Shown piece after piece: positions 1 through 6,534 of a stretch of DNA of 8,005 nt. Position numbers and translations under genes: made by a program. The notes under the pieces are model-generated. The model made no database searches. It worked only from the letters and a program-made list of their open reading frames with translations, and had not been told where the DNA came from. Position 1 is the first letter of the stretch. Each line of letters starts with the position of its first letter. Source of the DNA: Acholeplasmataceae bacterium UBA6190 (lineage in GTDB: Bacteria; Bacillota_I; Bacilli_A; Acholeplasmatales; Acholeplasmataceae); NCBI GenBank assembly GCA_002422045.1, contig DITG01000078.1, positions 1 to 8,005 of the forward strand, in the 5' to 3' direction.

Positions 1-1140
1 GCTGTGCTTGAAGCACAAGGATCGATCCTAACCAACAAATATGCAGAGGGCTATCCAAAGAAACGCTATTACGGAGGATGCGAGTTTGTCGATGAAATCG
101 AGACACTCGCCATCGAACGGGCTAAGCAATTGTTCAAATGCAATTTTGCCAATGTCCAACCCCATTCCGGATCACAAGCCAATATGGCAGTCTATCAGGC
201 ACTTTTATCACCTGGAGACAAGATTTTAGGCATGTCGCTTGCTGAAGGCGGACATTTGACCCATGGTTTTAGTTTAAATTTCTCAGGCAAGATCTATCAA
301 TCCGTCTTTTACGGCGTCGATAAGGTGACAGAATTGATTGACTATGACAATGTCTTAGAGATTGCCAAACGTGAACAGCCCAAACTGATTATCGCTGGAG
401 CCAGTGCGTATTCGAGAATCATCGATTTCAAGAGATTCAGAGACATCGCAGATCAAGTCGGCGCTTATCTTTTGGTGGATATGGCACATATCGCAGGACT
501 TGTTGCTGCTGGCATTCATCCATCACCAATCCCTTACGCGCATGCTGTCACATCGACAACGCACAAGACCTTGAGAGGTCCCAGAGGTGGGATCATCTTG
601 TCAAACGACGAAGAAATCGCGAAAAAAATCGATAAATCTGTCTTTCCAGGCGTTCAAGGCGGTCCGCTCATGCATGTGATTGCTGCGAAAGCTGTGGCAT
701 TCCAAGAAGCACTGTCTGAATCTTTCATCGAGTATCAGAAACAAGTTGTTAAAAACGCTCAGGCACTTGCGAGTGAAATGATCAGATTAGGATTCAGAGT
801 GGTGAGTGGTGGCACAGACAATCATCTCATGCTTGTCGATGTCAAAGGTCGTCACAACATCACAGGTCTCGATGCTGAAAAGACGTTGCATAAAGTATCG
901 ATTACCTGCAATAAGAATGGATTACCATTTGATCAGGAAAAACCTGCGTATGGCAGTGGCATTCGCTTAGGAACGCCTGCAGTCACCAGCAGAGGATTCA
1001 AAGAACATGAAATGAAGATGATCGCATCATGGATCAACCAAACACTTGAACACAGAAAAGAGCCAGAAGTCCTTCAAAAGATCAATCAAGAAGTGATTGA
1101 ACTGACTCGTCAATTTCCGTTATATACGAAGGGAGCTTAA
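1..1140 (+). CDS. glyA: Serine hydroxymethyltransferase, 5'-truncated by the window edge
   Basis: This cytosolic PLP enzyme interconverts serine plus tetrahydrofolate with glycine plus methylene-tetrahydrofolate, the main source of one-carbon units. The frame is open from base 1, so the GTG at base 4 is an internal Val codon and not the start. By comparison with E. coli GlyA about 40 N-terminal residues lie outside the window. Numbering from that Val codon, conserved blocks are the NKYAEGYP and RYYGG region (residues 11-25), QPHSGSQAN (52-60), VDMAHIAGL (158-166), and THKTLRGPRGG, in which Lys188 (bases 565-567) is the PLP Schiff-base lysine. Further blocks are GGPLMH and SGGTDNH, and SGIRLGTPA near the C-terminus. 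The protein ends naturally with TAA at 1138-1140. It shows no frameshift or missing key residue. Its last codons contain the ribosome binding site of rnfC. Identification is very secure; the link to the rnf genes is positional only. Confidence 0.97.
   Translation, partial: AVLEAQGSILTNKYAEGYPKKRYYGGCEFVDEIETLAIERAKQLFKCNFANVQPHSGSQANMAVYQALLSPGDKILGMSLAEGGHLTHGFSLNFSGKIYQSVFYGVDKVTELIDYDNVLEIAKREQPKLIIAGASAYSRIIDFKRFRDIADQVGAYLLVDMAHIAGLVAAGIHPSPIPYAHAVTSTTHKTLRGPRGGIILSNDEEIAKKIDKSVFPGVQGGPLMHVIAAKAVAFQEALSESFIEYQKQVVKNAQALASEMIRLGFRVVSGGTDNHLMLVDVKGRHNITGLDAEKTLHKVSITCNKNGLPFDQEKPAYGSGIRLGTPAVTSRGFKEHEMKMIASWINQTLEHRKEPEVLQKINQEVIELTRQFPLYTKGA
1129..1135 (+). promoter_or_regulatory. Ribosome binding site of rnfC, inside the glyA 3' end
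   Basis: AAGGGAG lies 8 bases before the rnfC ATG at 1144 and inside the last codons of glyA. The two genes are 3 bases apart, so there is no room for a promoter or terminator between them. This supports a shared transcript. Confidence 0.75.
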
Positions 1141-1143
1141 CAG

Positions 1144-2439
1144 ATGATTGCAAAAACGAAATATATCCCAGACGGCAAAAAAGCTTTAAAGGAGTTGCCG
1201 ATCCTCCACTACCTCGATGCAGACTTTGTTTACTATCCGGTCACCAGCGCACGCTGCCCGGAAGGTGAGACTTGCGTCAGAGGTGGTCAGTTTGTCAAGG
1301 TCGGAGAAATTGTCGGAACCCGCAAAGGTGCGTTCTTTGAACAACCCATGCATGCCACAGTGAGTGGTGAAGTTGTCGGTTATGAAAAGCATATCGATAA
1401 CAGCGGTAAGGTGGTCGACTGTCTGATCGTTAAAAATGACCGGAAGTATGAAATGCACAGTTCGATTGTTGAAAGAACAGATGCAGAAATCGAAGCGCTC
1501 ACGAAAAAAGACTATATCCAGATTGTCAAAGATGCTGGTCTTGTAGGTCTTGGCGGCAGTGCGTTTCCAACCTACATCAAACTTGAGACCGAAGATCCGA
1601 TTCAAGTGGTCATCGCCAATGGTGTCGAATGCGAACCGAATCTGATTGCTGACTACAGTTTGATGATGAACAACCCCAAAGAAGTCATCATGGGCTTGAT
1701 TTATGCGATGAAAGCATCAGGTGCTCCAAAAGGTGTCATTGCGCTGAAAAAGAAGTATAAGGAAATCGAAGAGCGATTCAAGTTTGCACTCAAGGAATTC
1801 ACTCAATACGATATCGAAGTCAAGACGGTTGGCAATTTCTATCCACAAGGATGGGAATTATCGATGATCAAGAATGCACTAGGCATCAAGATTCCTCAAG
1901 GACAATTACTGTCTAAGTATGGCGTATTGAACTTTAACGTCTCAACATTGCAATCCATCTACAATGCAGTCAAGAAGAGACTTCCTGTTTTGGAAAGACT
2001 CTTCACCATCAGTGGTGATGGCATTCACAACAAGAACTTCAGAGCAAGAATCGGTACATTGGTCACTGACCTGATTGAACTTGCAGGTGGTTATAAAGAT
2101 CAAGAGACACCCAAGGTACTCGTGCTTGGCGGACCGATGATGGGAACCAATATCTTGCGTGATGACATTGTCATGACGCATACGACAACATCACTCATTG
2201 TCATGAATAACGCGCCAGAACCTGAAGAACCTTGTGTTCATTGCGCATCTTGCGTCTATTCATGCCCTGTCGAGATTCAACCTGTCCAGATCATGAATGC
2301 TTACAAGGTCAAAGATAAAGATGCACTGAGACAACTTGAAGTGAGTAAGTGTATCGAATGCGGACTCTGTTCATTTGTGTGCCCATCGAAGATTCATTTG
2401 ACTGAATACATGCGTTTAGGCAAACGCTTGGCCAAATAG
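1144..2439 (+). CDS. rnfC: Rnf complex subunit RnfC (NADH/FMN site and two [4Fe-4S] clusters)
   Basis: RnfC is the peripheral cytoplasmic subunit that exchanges electrons with NAD(H). The 431 residues are close to the usual length for clostridial-type RnfC. In order: an N-terminal barrel-like domain (about 1-100); a NuoF-like nucleotide/flavin domain with GLGGSAFP (135-142), NGVECEP (159-165) and YPQG (233-236); a ligand-binding fold around GDG and GGPMMG (about 285-334); and two CxxCxxCxxxCP motifs at Cys364/367/370/374 and Cys403/406/409/413 for two [4Fe-4S] clusters. The long repeat-rich C-terminal tail of gammaproteobacterial RnfC is absent. The start is fixed by a good binding site 8 bases upstream. 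One oddity is near the N-terminus: the usual HIG-containing loop is replaced by a segment with Cys38 and Cys44. The gene leads the rnf set, as in clostridia, and the next gene follows after 11 bases. Confidence 0.96.
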   Translation: MIAKTKYIPDGKKALKELPILHYLDADFVYYPVTSARCPEGETCVRGGQFVKVGEIVGTRKGAFFEQPMHATVSGEVVGYEKHIDNSGKVVDCLIVKNDRKYEMHSSIVERTDAEIEALTKKDYIQIVKDAGLVGLGGSAFPTYIKLETEDPIQVVIANGVECEPNLIADYSLMMNNPKEVIMGLIYAMKASGAPKGVIALKKKYKEIEERFKFALKEFTQYDIEVKTVGNFYPQGWELSMIKNALGIKIPQGQLLSKYGVLNFNVSTLQSIYNAVKKRLPVLERLFTISGDGIHNKNFRARIGTLVTDLIELAGGYKDQETPKVLVLGGPMMGTNILRDDIVMTHTTTSLIVMNNAPEPEEPCVHCASCVYSCPVEIQPVQIMNAYKVKDKDALRQLEVSKCIECGLCSFVCPSKIHLTEYMRLGKRLAK

Positions 2440-2443
2440 GAGG
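2438..2443 (+). promoter_or_regulatory. Ribosome binding site of rnfD
   Basis: A perfect AGGAGG overlaps the rnfC stop codon and sits 7 bases before the rnfD ATG at 2451. It fixes the rnfD start. Confidence 0.85.
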
Positions 2444-2450
2444 AAAACAT

Positions 2451-3527
2451 ATGCAAGCCATTAAACAAACCAGCCCCTATATCCGCAAAGCGGTAACCAC
2501 TTCACGCATGATGACCGATGTTTTGATTGCACTGATTCCGGTCGTTCTATTTGCAATCTATCGTTTCGGTTTTGATGCCATCATCAGAATTCTTGTGTCA
2601 CTTGTGGTCATGATTGGTTTAGAAGCTGTTGCCTTTGGCATGATGCAAAAACCAAAGACCAGTGACAAATTCATGGAAAGACTCAAGTCTAGATATGAAA
2701 AATATACCATCAACAATGTGATTGTTCCAGCCATTTCAGCCATCATCTTCGCGATGATCATTCCAAGCAAACTACCGATTTACGCAGTCGTTGTCGGTGC
2801 TAGTTTTGGTATCATTGTTGCTAAAATGCTCTTTGGTGGACTTGGATCAAACATCTTCAACGTCGCAGCTGCAGGTCGCGTATTCATCGGACTCGCACTC
2901 ACAGACATGTTTTCAGGCAAGTATGTCGATGTCGACTTAATTGCCGGAGGTACGGCACTAACCACACTGAAGAGTGGTTTGCTGTTTCCTCAAGCAATGA
3001 ACAGTTACTCGATTCTGGATCTGTTTGTGGGTAATGTCCCCGGATCCATGGGTGAAATCAGTGCACTCGCGATTTTGATCGGGCTCGCCTATCTTTTGAT
3101 TCGCCGTTCCGCAGATTATCGCGTTGTTCTATCTGCAGTCATTTCATTTTCAGTGCTCATTCTCTTGGTCGGATTGAAGTTATATCCTGATCAAGCATTA
3201 TCTTATTTAGGATATCATCTGTTTGCAGGCGGCTTGATGTTTGGTGTCGTCTACATGATCACTGACCCTGTCACATCCCCAATCACACGTCCTGGCCGTT
3301 GGATTTATGGTCTTTTGGTTGGTGTTTTGGTTGTCTTGATCAGATTGTTTGGTGCGTATCCTGAAGGGGTTGCGTTTGCACTCCTGTTCTCCAATATGTT
3401 TGTACCCCTGATTGACTATCCAAAATGGTCAACGAACAAGGTTAAACCGCTATTTGTCGCGGGATACATCCTTGTCCTCGCCGTCTTCGGATTGGTCGTC
3501 TTCTTTGGCGTAGGAGGTGCTGTCTAA
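2451..3527 (+). CDS. rnfD: Rnf complex membrane subunit RnfD (covalent FMN carrier)
   Basis: RnfD (relative of NqrB) is a polytopic inner-membrane subunit that carries FMN on a Thr and takes part in ion-coupled electron transfer. The 358 residues contain roughly 8-10 hydrophobic segments. Family signatures are SPYIRK at the N-terminus, an FGGLGSN..N.AA.GR block (128-143), and YMITDPVTSPITRPGRWIYG followed by the RLFGAYPEGV stretch in the last third. The candidate FMN-bearing residue is Thr168 (bases 2952-2954). Its context is D-L-I-A-G-G-T, whereas the family usually has D-x-x-S-G-A-T, so Ser and Ala are replaced by Ala and Gly. Thr168 and the Asp six residues before it remain, so flavinylation is still possible but not assured. 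The TAA stop overlaps the next ATG by one base. Confidence 0.95.
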   Translation: MQAIKQTSPYIRKAVTTSRMMTDVLIALIPVVLFAIYRFGFDAIIRILVSLVVMIGLEAVAFGMMQKPKTSDKFMERLKSRYEKYTINNVIVPAISAIIFAMIIPSKLPIYAVVVGASFGIIVAKMLFGGLGSNIFNVAAAGRVFIGLALTDMFSGKYVDVDLIAGGTALTTLKSGLLFPQAMNSYSILDLFVGNVPGSMGEISALAILIGLAYLLIRRSADYRVVLSAVISFSVLILLVGLKLYPDQALSYLGYHLFAGGLMFGVVYMITDPVTSPITRPGRWIYGLLVGVLVVLIRLFGAYPEGVAFALLFSNMFVPLIDYPKWSTNKVKPLFVAGYILVLAVFGLVVFFGVGGAV

Positions 3528-4489
3528 TGAAGAAGTTATTTGAAAACCAAATGTTTCATTACACATTCGTCTTAACGGTTGTCGCACTCGTATGTGGGAT
3601 CATGATTGGCTTGGTCAACGCAATCACATCACCCATCATCGCAGCCAACATTGAAAAAGCACAGACAGAAGCATACAAAAGAGTATTACCAGAAATCGAC
3701 AGTTTTGAAGTGATCACACTTGAAAACGGTCCTGCAACTGTCCTCCAGGCAGTTGAAGCTAAAAATGCATCGAATGCAACCATCGGTTATATCTACACTG
3801 CTTATACAACCAATAAGTTCGGTTATATGCGTCTGGTCATCAGTGTTTCCGTGACCGGAACCATCTTAGGTGCCGATTTCATTGAAATCAATCAGACTTA
3901 TAATGTCGAAGGCACCAAAACGAATTTATCACTGTATGTCGGAGGTTCGATTGCGAGCCTTGCACCCAGTGGCGATATCGTGACGGGTGCTACAGGTAGC
4001 TTGACTTCGCTCAAGGCACTGTTGACAGATGTTGCAGCAGCACATGCGATTGCAGCAGCCAATGCAGATCCGCTTGCAGCATGGTTTGGTGCGGGATACG
4101 TCATGGACAGTGAAGTCGATCCAACGTTTGTTCCAAGTGCCAACGTCATTTCTAAGAAACTGGTCAGAAACTCAAGTGGTGATGTCATTGCGGCATACTA
4201 CCATGTCAGAGGTTCTAGCGTGTATAACACTGAAGAAGGTTCCGCAGGAACAATCAACATGTATGTCGGATTATCGACTTCAGGTACTATTTTAGGCATT
4301 AGCTTGCCACAAACAGAATATGGTCACACCAAGAGCAATGCGTTCTATCCGAAAGTTGTGGCGTATGCGAATTCGATTGTCGGATCCAATGTCGCTTCCT
4401 TTACAGGACAAGGCGACCTTGCAGCAGGAGCAACCAACTCCAAGACGCTTGTGGATACGTTGTTGACTGCACTCGGAGGTAACAACTGA
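3527..4489 (+). CDS. rnfG: RnfG-like protein with two tandem FMN-binding domains
   Basis: RnfG (relative of NqrC) is anchored by one N-terminal helix and holds FMN, covalently bound to Thr, outside the membrane. Here a helix at about 13-35 is followed by two FMN-binding domains rather than one. Domain 1 (about 85-170) ends in D-I-V-T-G-A-T with Thr156 (bases 3992-3994). Domain 2 (about 215-316) ends in D-L-A-A-G-A-T with Thr303 (bases 4433-4435). Both halves share a (T/S)GTILG turn followed by a QT pair, which suggests internal duplication. The 320 residues exceed the usual 180-220 of RnfG. The start is supported by AGGAGG at 3512-3517. The gene overlaps rnfD and the next gene by one base each. 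Double FMN domains are known in the Listeria extracellular electron carrier PplA, but here the context is clearly rnf. FMN attachment is predicted. Confidence 0.9.
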   Translation: MKKLFENQMFHYTFVLTVVALVCGIMIGLVNAITSPIIAANIEKAQTEAYKRVLPEIDSFEVITLENGPATVLQAVEAKNASNATIGYIYTAYTTNKFGYMRLVISVSVTGTILGADFIEINQTYNVEGTKTNLSLYVGGSIASLAPSGDIVTGATGSLTSLKALLTDVAAAHAIAAANADPLAAWFGAGYVMDSEVDPTFVPSANVISKKLVRNSSGDVIAAYYHVRGSSVYNTEEGSAGTINMYVGLSTSGTILGISLPQTEYGHTKSNAFYPKVVAYANSIVGSNVASFTGQGDLAAGATNSKTLVDTLLTALGGNN

Positions 4490-5064
4490 TGAAAAAACAA
4501 ACATTACTGCTCATCATCAATGCGGTACTCATCACATTGATTTCGGTTGTCTTCCTGCTCGTCTACCAGAATGTGGTTCCAAAGACTGAAACAGACAAAC
4601 TGTTTGGTACTGTGGTTGTCTTAGGTGAAGAAGAAATCGTCACCAACATTCCTGCGTTTGGCAATTACACGATTGTCCATACGAAGGCAGAAGCGTTCAA
4701 CACACAGGGTGAGAAAATCGGTACAGTCTACAATGTCAAATCGGTGTACACATATTTCAACATCAACGATCCAGGGATCATCGAACTTTTGGTCGGGATC
4801 GATTTGAACAATAAGGTCACCGTACAAATTGTCAACTTGAAACAGACGCCTACCTATAACGCAGGCATTCAGCAATATGTTCAAGATTATTTTCAAGGAT
4901 TTGCGACGGATCAAATCATTTTGATTCCACCAATGAACCTTGAAGAAGTTGGCGCAGGCGCAACCGCGTCACTTTCCACCGGTAAGGTGAAAGAACTGGT
5001 TGCACTCGCGATTCAGCGACACATCAACACATCCGGAAGTTTAAGTGAGGTGAATCAAGCATGA
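4489..5064 (+). CDS. rnfG: Second RnfG-like protein with a single FMN-binding domain
   Basis: This 191-residue protein has the ordinary RnfG layout: an N-terminal membrane helix (about 5-27) and one extracytoplasmic FMN-binding domain (about 78-175). The proposed FMN-bearing residue is Thr159 (bases 4963-4965), in E-V-G-A-G-A-T followed by a small-residue stretch and an amphipathic helix, as in the family. Glu replaces the usual Asp and Ala replaces the usual Ser/Thr of the motif. Overall similarity to textbook RnfG is low, but length, topology, motif placement and position just before rnfE all fit. The start has GGAGGT at 4475-4480 and overlaps the previous stop as TGATG. The stop overlaps the rnfE start as ATGA. 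Which of the two G-type proteins is the structural RnfG of the complex, or whether both are, cannot be told from sequence. Confidence 0.85.
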   Translation: MKKQTLLLIINAVLITLISVVFLLVYQNVVPKTETDKLFGTVVVLGEEEIVTNIPAFGNYTIVHTKAEAFNTQGEKIGTVYNVKSVYTYFNINDPGIIELLVGIDLNNKVTVQIVNLKQTPTYNAGIQQYVQDYFQGFATDQIILIPPMNLEEVGAGATASLSTGKVKELVALAIQRHINTSGSLSEVNQA

Positions 5065-5756
5065 CAGAAGTCAAAAAATTGCCAGCCAAAAAGGCTCCTG
5101 TGGTAGAAACTGAACCGACGTTATGGGAGATTTTCACCAAAGGTATTTTGAAAGAAAACGGAATCTTCGTGATGGTGCTCGGTCTTTGCCCAGCGCTTGC
5201 CGTCACATCAACTTTTGAAGGTGCATTTGGGATGGGTATCTTGGTCATCTTGGTGCTCACCATGACCAACACCTCCGTCTCTCTCATCAGAAAAGTTGTC
5301 CCAGATACTGTGCGTATTCCAGTCTATGTCATCATCATTGCGACAGAAGTGACCATCATGAAGATGCTAGTCGATGCATTCGCGCCAGCGCTTGCTCAAG
5401 AACTTGGCGTGTTCATCGCGTTGATTACCGTCAACTGCGTTGTCTTCGGTAGAGCAGAATCATTTGCCTCCAAGAATACAGTCATCAAATCCATGTTGGA
5501 TGGCACTGGCGTCGGTATTGGATTCGGTTTGTCACTGATCACGATCGGATTCTTTAGAGAATTCCTTGGCACAGGTACGATTGTCTTAGGCAAAACATTA
5601 CCACTCGGATTTGAAGCAACATTGTTCAGTGGTCTTGGTCTTGGCCAATACGCATTCCGCGTCCTTGTCCAGCCACCTGGAGCATTCCTGGTCATCGGCT
5701 TGATCTTGGCCGTGATTACGGTGATTCGACAGAAGAAAGGAGCTAAGAAAGCATGA
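5061..5756 (+). CDS. rnfE: Rnf complex membrane subunit RnfE
   Basis: RnfE (relative of NqrD) is a six-helix membrane subunit that pairs with RnfA as an inverted homologue. Two cysteines from each hold an iron centre in the middle of the membrane. The 231 residues show KENGIFVMVLGLCPALAVT with Cys43, and VNCVVFGRAESFAS with Cys126, the two ligand positions, then a GTGVGIGF and FFREFLGTG region typical of the family. The N-terminus has about 20 extra Lys/Pro/Glu-rich residues before the usual start of homology; these are probably cytoplasmic. The ATG at 5061 is supported by a GAGG at 5047-5050 and by the ATGA overlap with the preceding gene. It overlaps rnfA in the same way, so translation is probably coupled. 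Confidence 0.95.
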   Translation: MTEVKKLPAKKAPVVETEPTLWEIFTKGILKENGIFVMVLGLCPALAVTSTFEGAFGMGILVILVLTMTNTSVSLIRKVVPDTVRIPVYVIIIATEVTIMKMLVDAFAPALAQELGVFIALITVNCVVFGRAESFASKNTVIKSMLDGTGVGIGFGLSLITIGFFREFLGTGTIVLGKTLPLGFEATLFSGLGLGQYAFRVLVQPPGAFLVIGLILAVITVIRQKKGAKKA

Positions 5757-6325
5757 ATCTACTCGCGATATTGATTTCGGCGATGATTGTCAATAACATC
5801 GTCTTGATGCAGTTCTTAGGTCTATGTTCATTCTTTGGTGTATCCACGAAGATGAAATCTGTCATTGGCATGGGATTAGCGGTCATTGTCGTCATCTTCT
5901 TGTCCGCAGTCATCACGTATCCCTTGTATCATCTTGTCCTGGTTGAATTGAAAATTACTTATATTGATACCATCGCATTCATCTTGGTCATTGCAGCACT
6001 CGTTCAGCTCACAGAACTCGTGATCAAGCGTTTCTCACAAAGCCTTTATAAAGCACTTGGTGTGTATCTGCCGTTGATTGCGACAAACTGCGCAGTCTTG
6101 GGCGTTGCGCTCACCAACATTGCAACACCACAATCATATGCTGAAGCACTCACATTTGCTTTAGGATCAGGTCTCGGGTATGCATTCATCATCATCACAT
6201 TCACAGCCATTCGCATGCGTTTGGATTCAGCGAACGTTCCAAAGGCGATGAAAGGTCTTCCGATTGCATTCGTGACAGCGAGCATCATGGCGCTTGCATT
6301 CATGGGATTGGCAGGTATCATCTGA
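5753..6325 (+). CDS. rnfA: Rnf complex membrane subunit RnfA
   Basis: RnfA (relative of NqrE) is the six-helix partner of RnfE. The 190 residues match the usual length of about 190. Diagnostic stretches are NNIVLMQFLGLCSFFGVS with Cys25, and LPLIATNCAVLGVAL with Cys113. These are the two cysteines expected to join Cys43 and Cys126 of RnfE in the intramembrane iron-sulfur centre. The rest is hydrophobic helices with short loops, ending in a helix after NVPKAMKGLPIAF. The binding site AAAGGAG (5736-5742) lies 10 bases before the ATG. The gene overlaps rnfE (ATGA) and the next small gene (TGATG). Confidence 0.96.
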   Translation: MNLLAILISAMIVNNIVLMQFLGLCSFFGVSTKMKSVIGMGLAVIVVIFLSAVITYPLYHLVLVELKITYIDTIAFILVIAALVQLTELVIKRFSQSLYKALGVYLPLIATNCAVLGVALTNIATPQSYAEALTFALGSGLGYAFIIITFTAIRMRLDSANVPKAMKGLPIAFVTASIMALAFMGLAGII

Positions 6326-6534
6326 TGCAATATGTCATTATGGTCTTAGTCTTAGGCGGTTTCATCGGTCTTTACATGGGTGCCATGTATTTGAACAGCA
6401 AAGTCGCCATTCCAGAATCATGCAAAGATGCGTATCTTGAAGCGCAGAACTGTGAATCATGTTCGACCAAAAGCGGCAAGAGTTCCTGTAACTTTAACAG
6501 CACGATTGAATTCTTAAAGGAGATCAAACTATGA
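6325..6534 (+). CDS. Small four-cysteine membrane protein; candidate NqrM/DUF539-like maturation factor
   Basis: This 69-residue protein has one N-terminal helix (about 3-24) and a short soluble part with Cys33, Cys43, Cys46 and Cys55, then a helical end (IEFLKEIKL). It is a real gene: it overlaps rnfA and rnfB by 1 and 4 bases and carries the rnfB binding site. Its binding site is weak (AGGT at 6313-6316), so it probably relies on coupling to rnfA. The layout of one helix followed by four cysteines, with the first near residue 33, resembles NqrM (DUF539). NqrM is required for Na+-NQR maturation and is thought to deliver iron to the NqrD/NqrE centre, whose counterparts here are RnfE and RnfA. 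Cysteine spacing (x9, x2, x8) is not identical to NqrM, so the link is a hypothesis. It could instead be a degenerate RnfB paralogue, since its C-terminal FN..IEFLK resembles the end of the short RnfB. It is unlike the CxGCC FeoB-associated small proteins. Confidence 0.8.
   Translation: MQYVIMVLVLGGFIGLYMGAMYLNSKVAIPESCKDAYLEAQNCESCSTKSGKSSCNFNSTIEFLKEIKL

Noticed and set aside
4..6. GTG at base 4 as the glyA start codon.
   Set aside because: Homology to GlyA continues to the very first codon, no binding site can precede it, and about 40 conserved N-terminal residues would be missing. The gene is cut by the window edge.
1186..1605. A 139-codon open frame on the minus strand inside rnfC.
   Set aside because: It lies entirely within the well-conserved rnfC coding sequence, resembles no known family, and is a shadow of the codon use on the plus strand. 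The same holds for the other minus-strand frames across the window, including 7672-7872 inside apbE.
4029..4295. An 88-codon plus-strand frame inside the double-domain RnfG gene.
   Set aside because: It is out of frame with a gene that has clear FMN-binding motifs on both sides of it, and its Gln-rich start comes from a GCAGCA run read in another frame.
3527..5064. The two RnfG-like genes as one gene split by a frameshift.
   Set aside because: The second has its own binding site (GGAGGT), ATG and N-terminal membrane helix, and the first ends cleanly after a complete FMN domain. They are separate genes.
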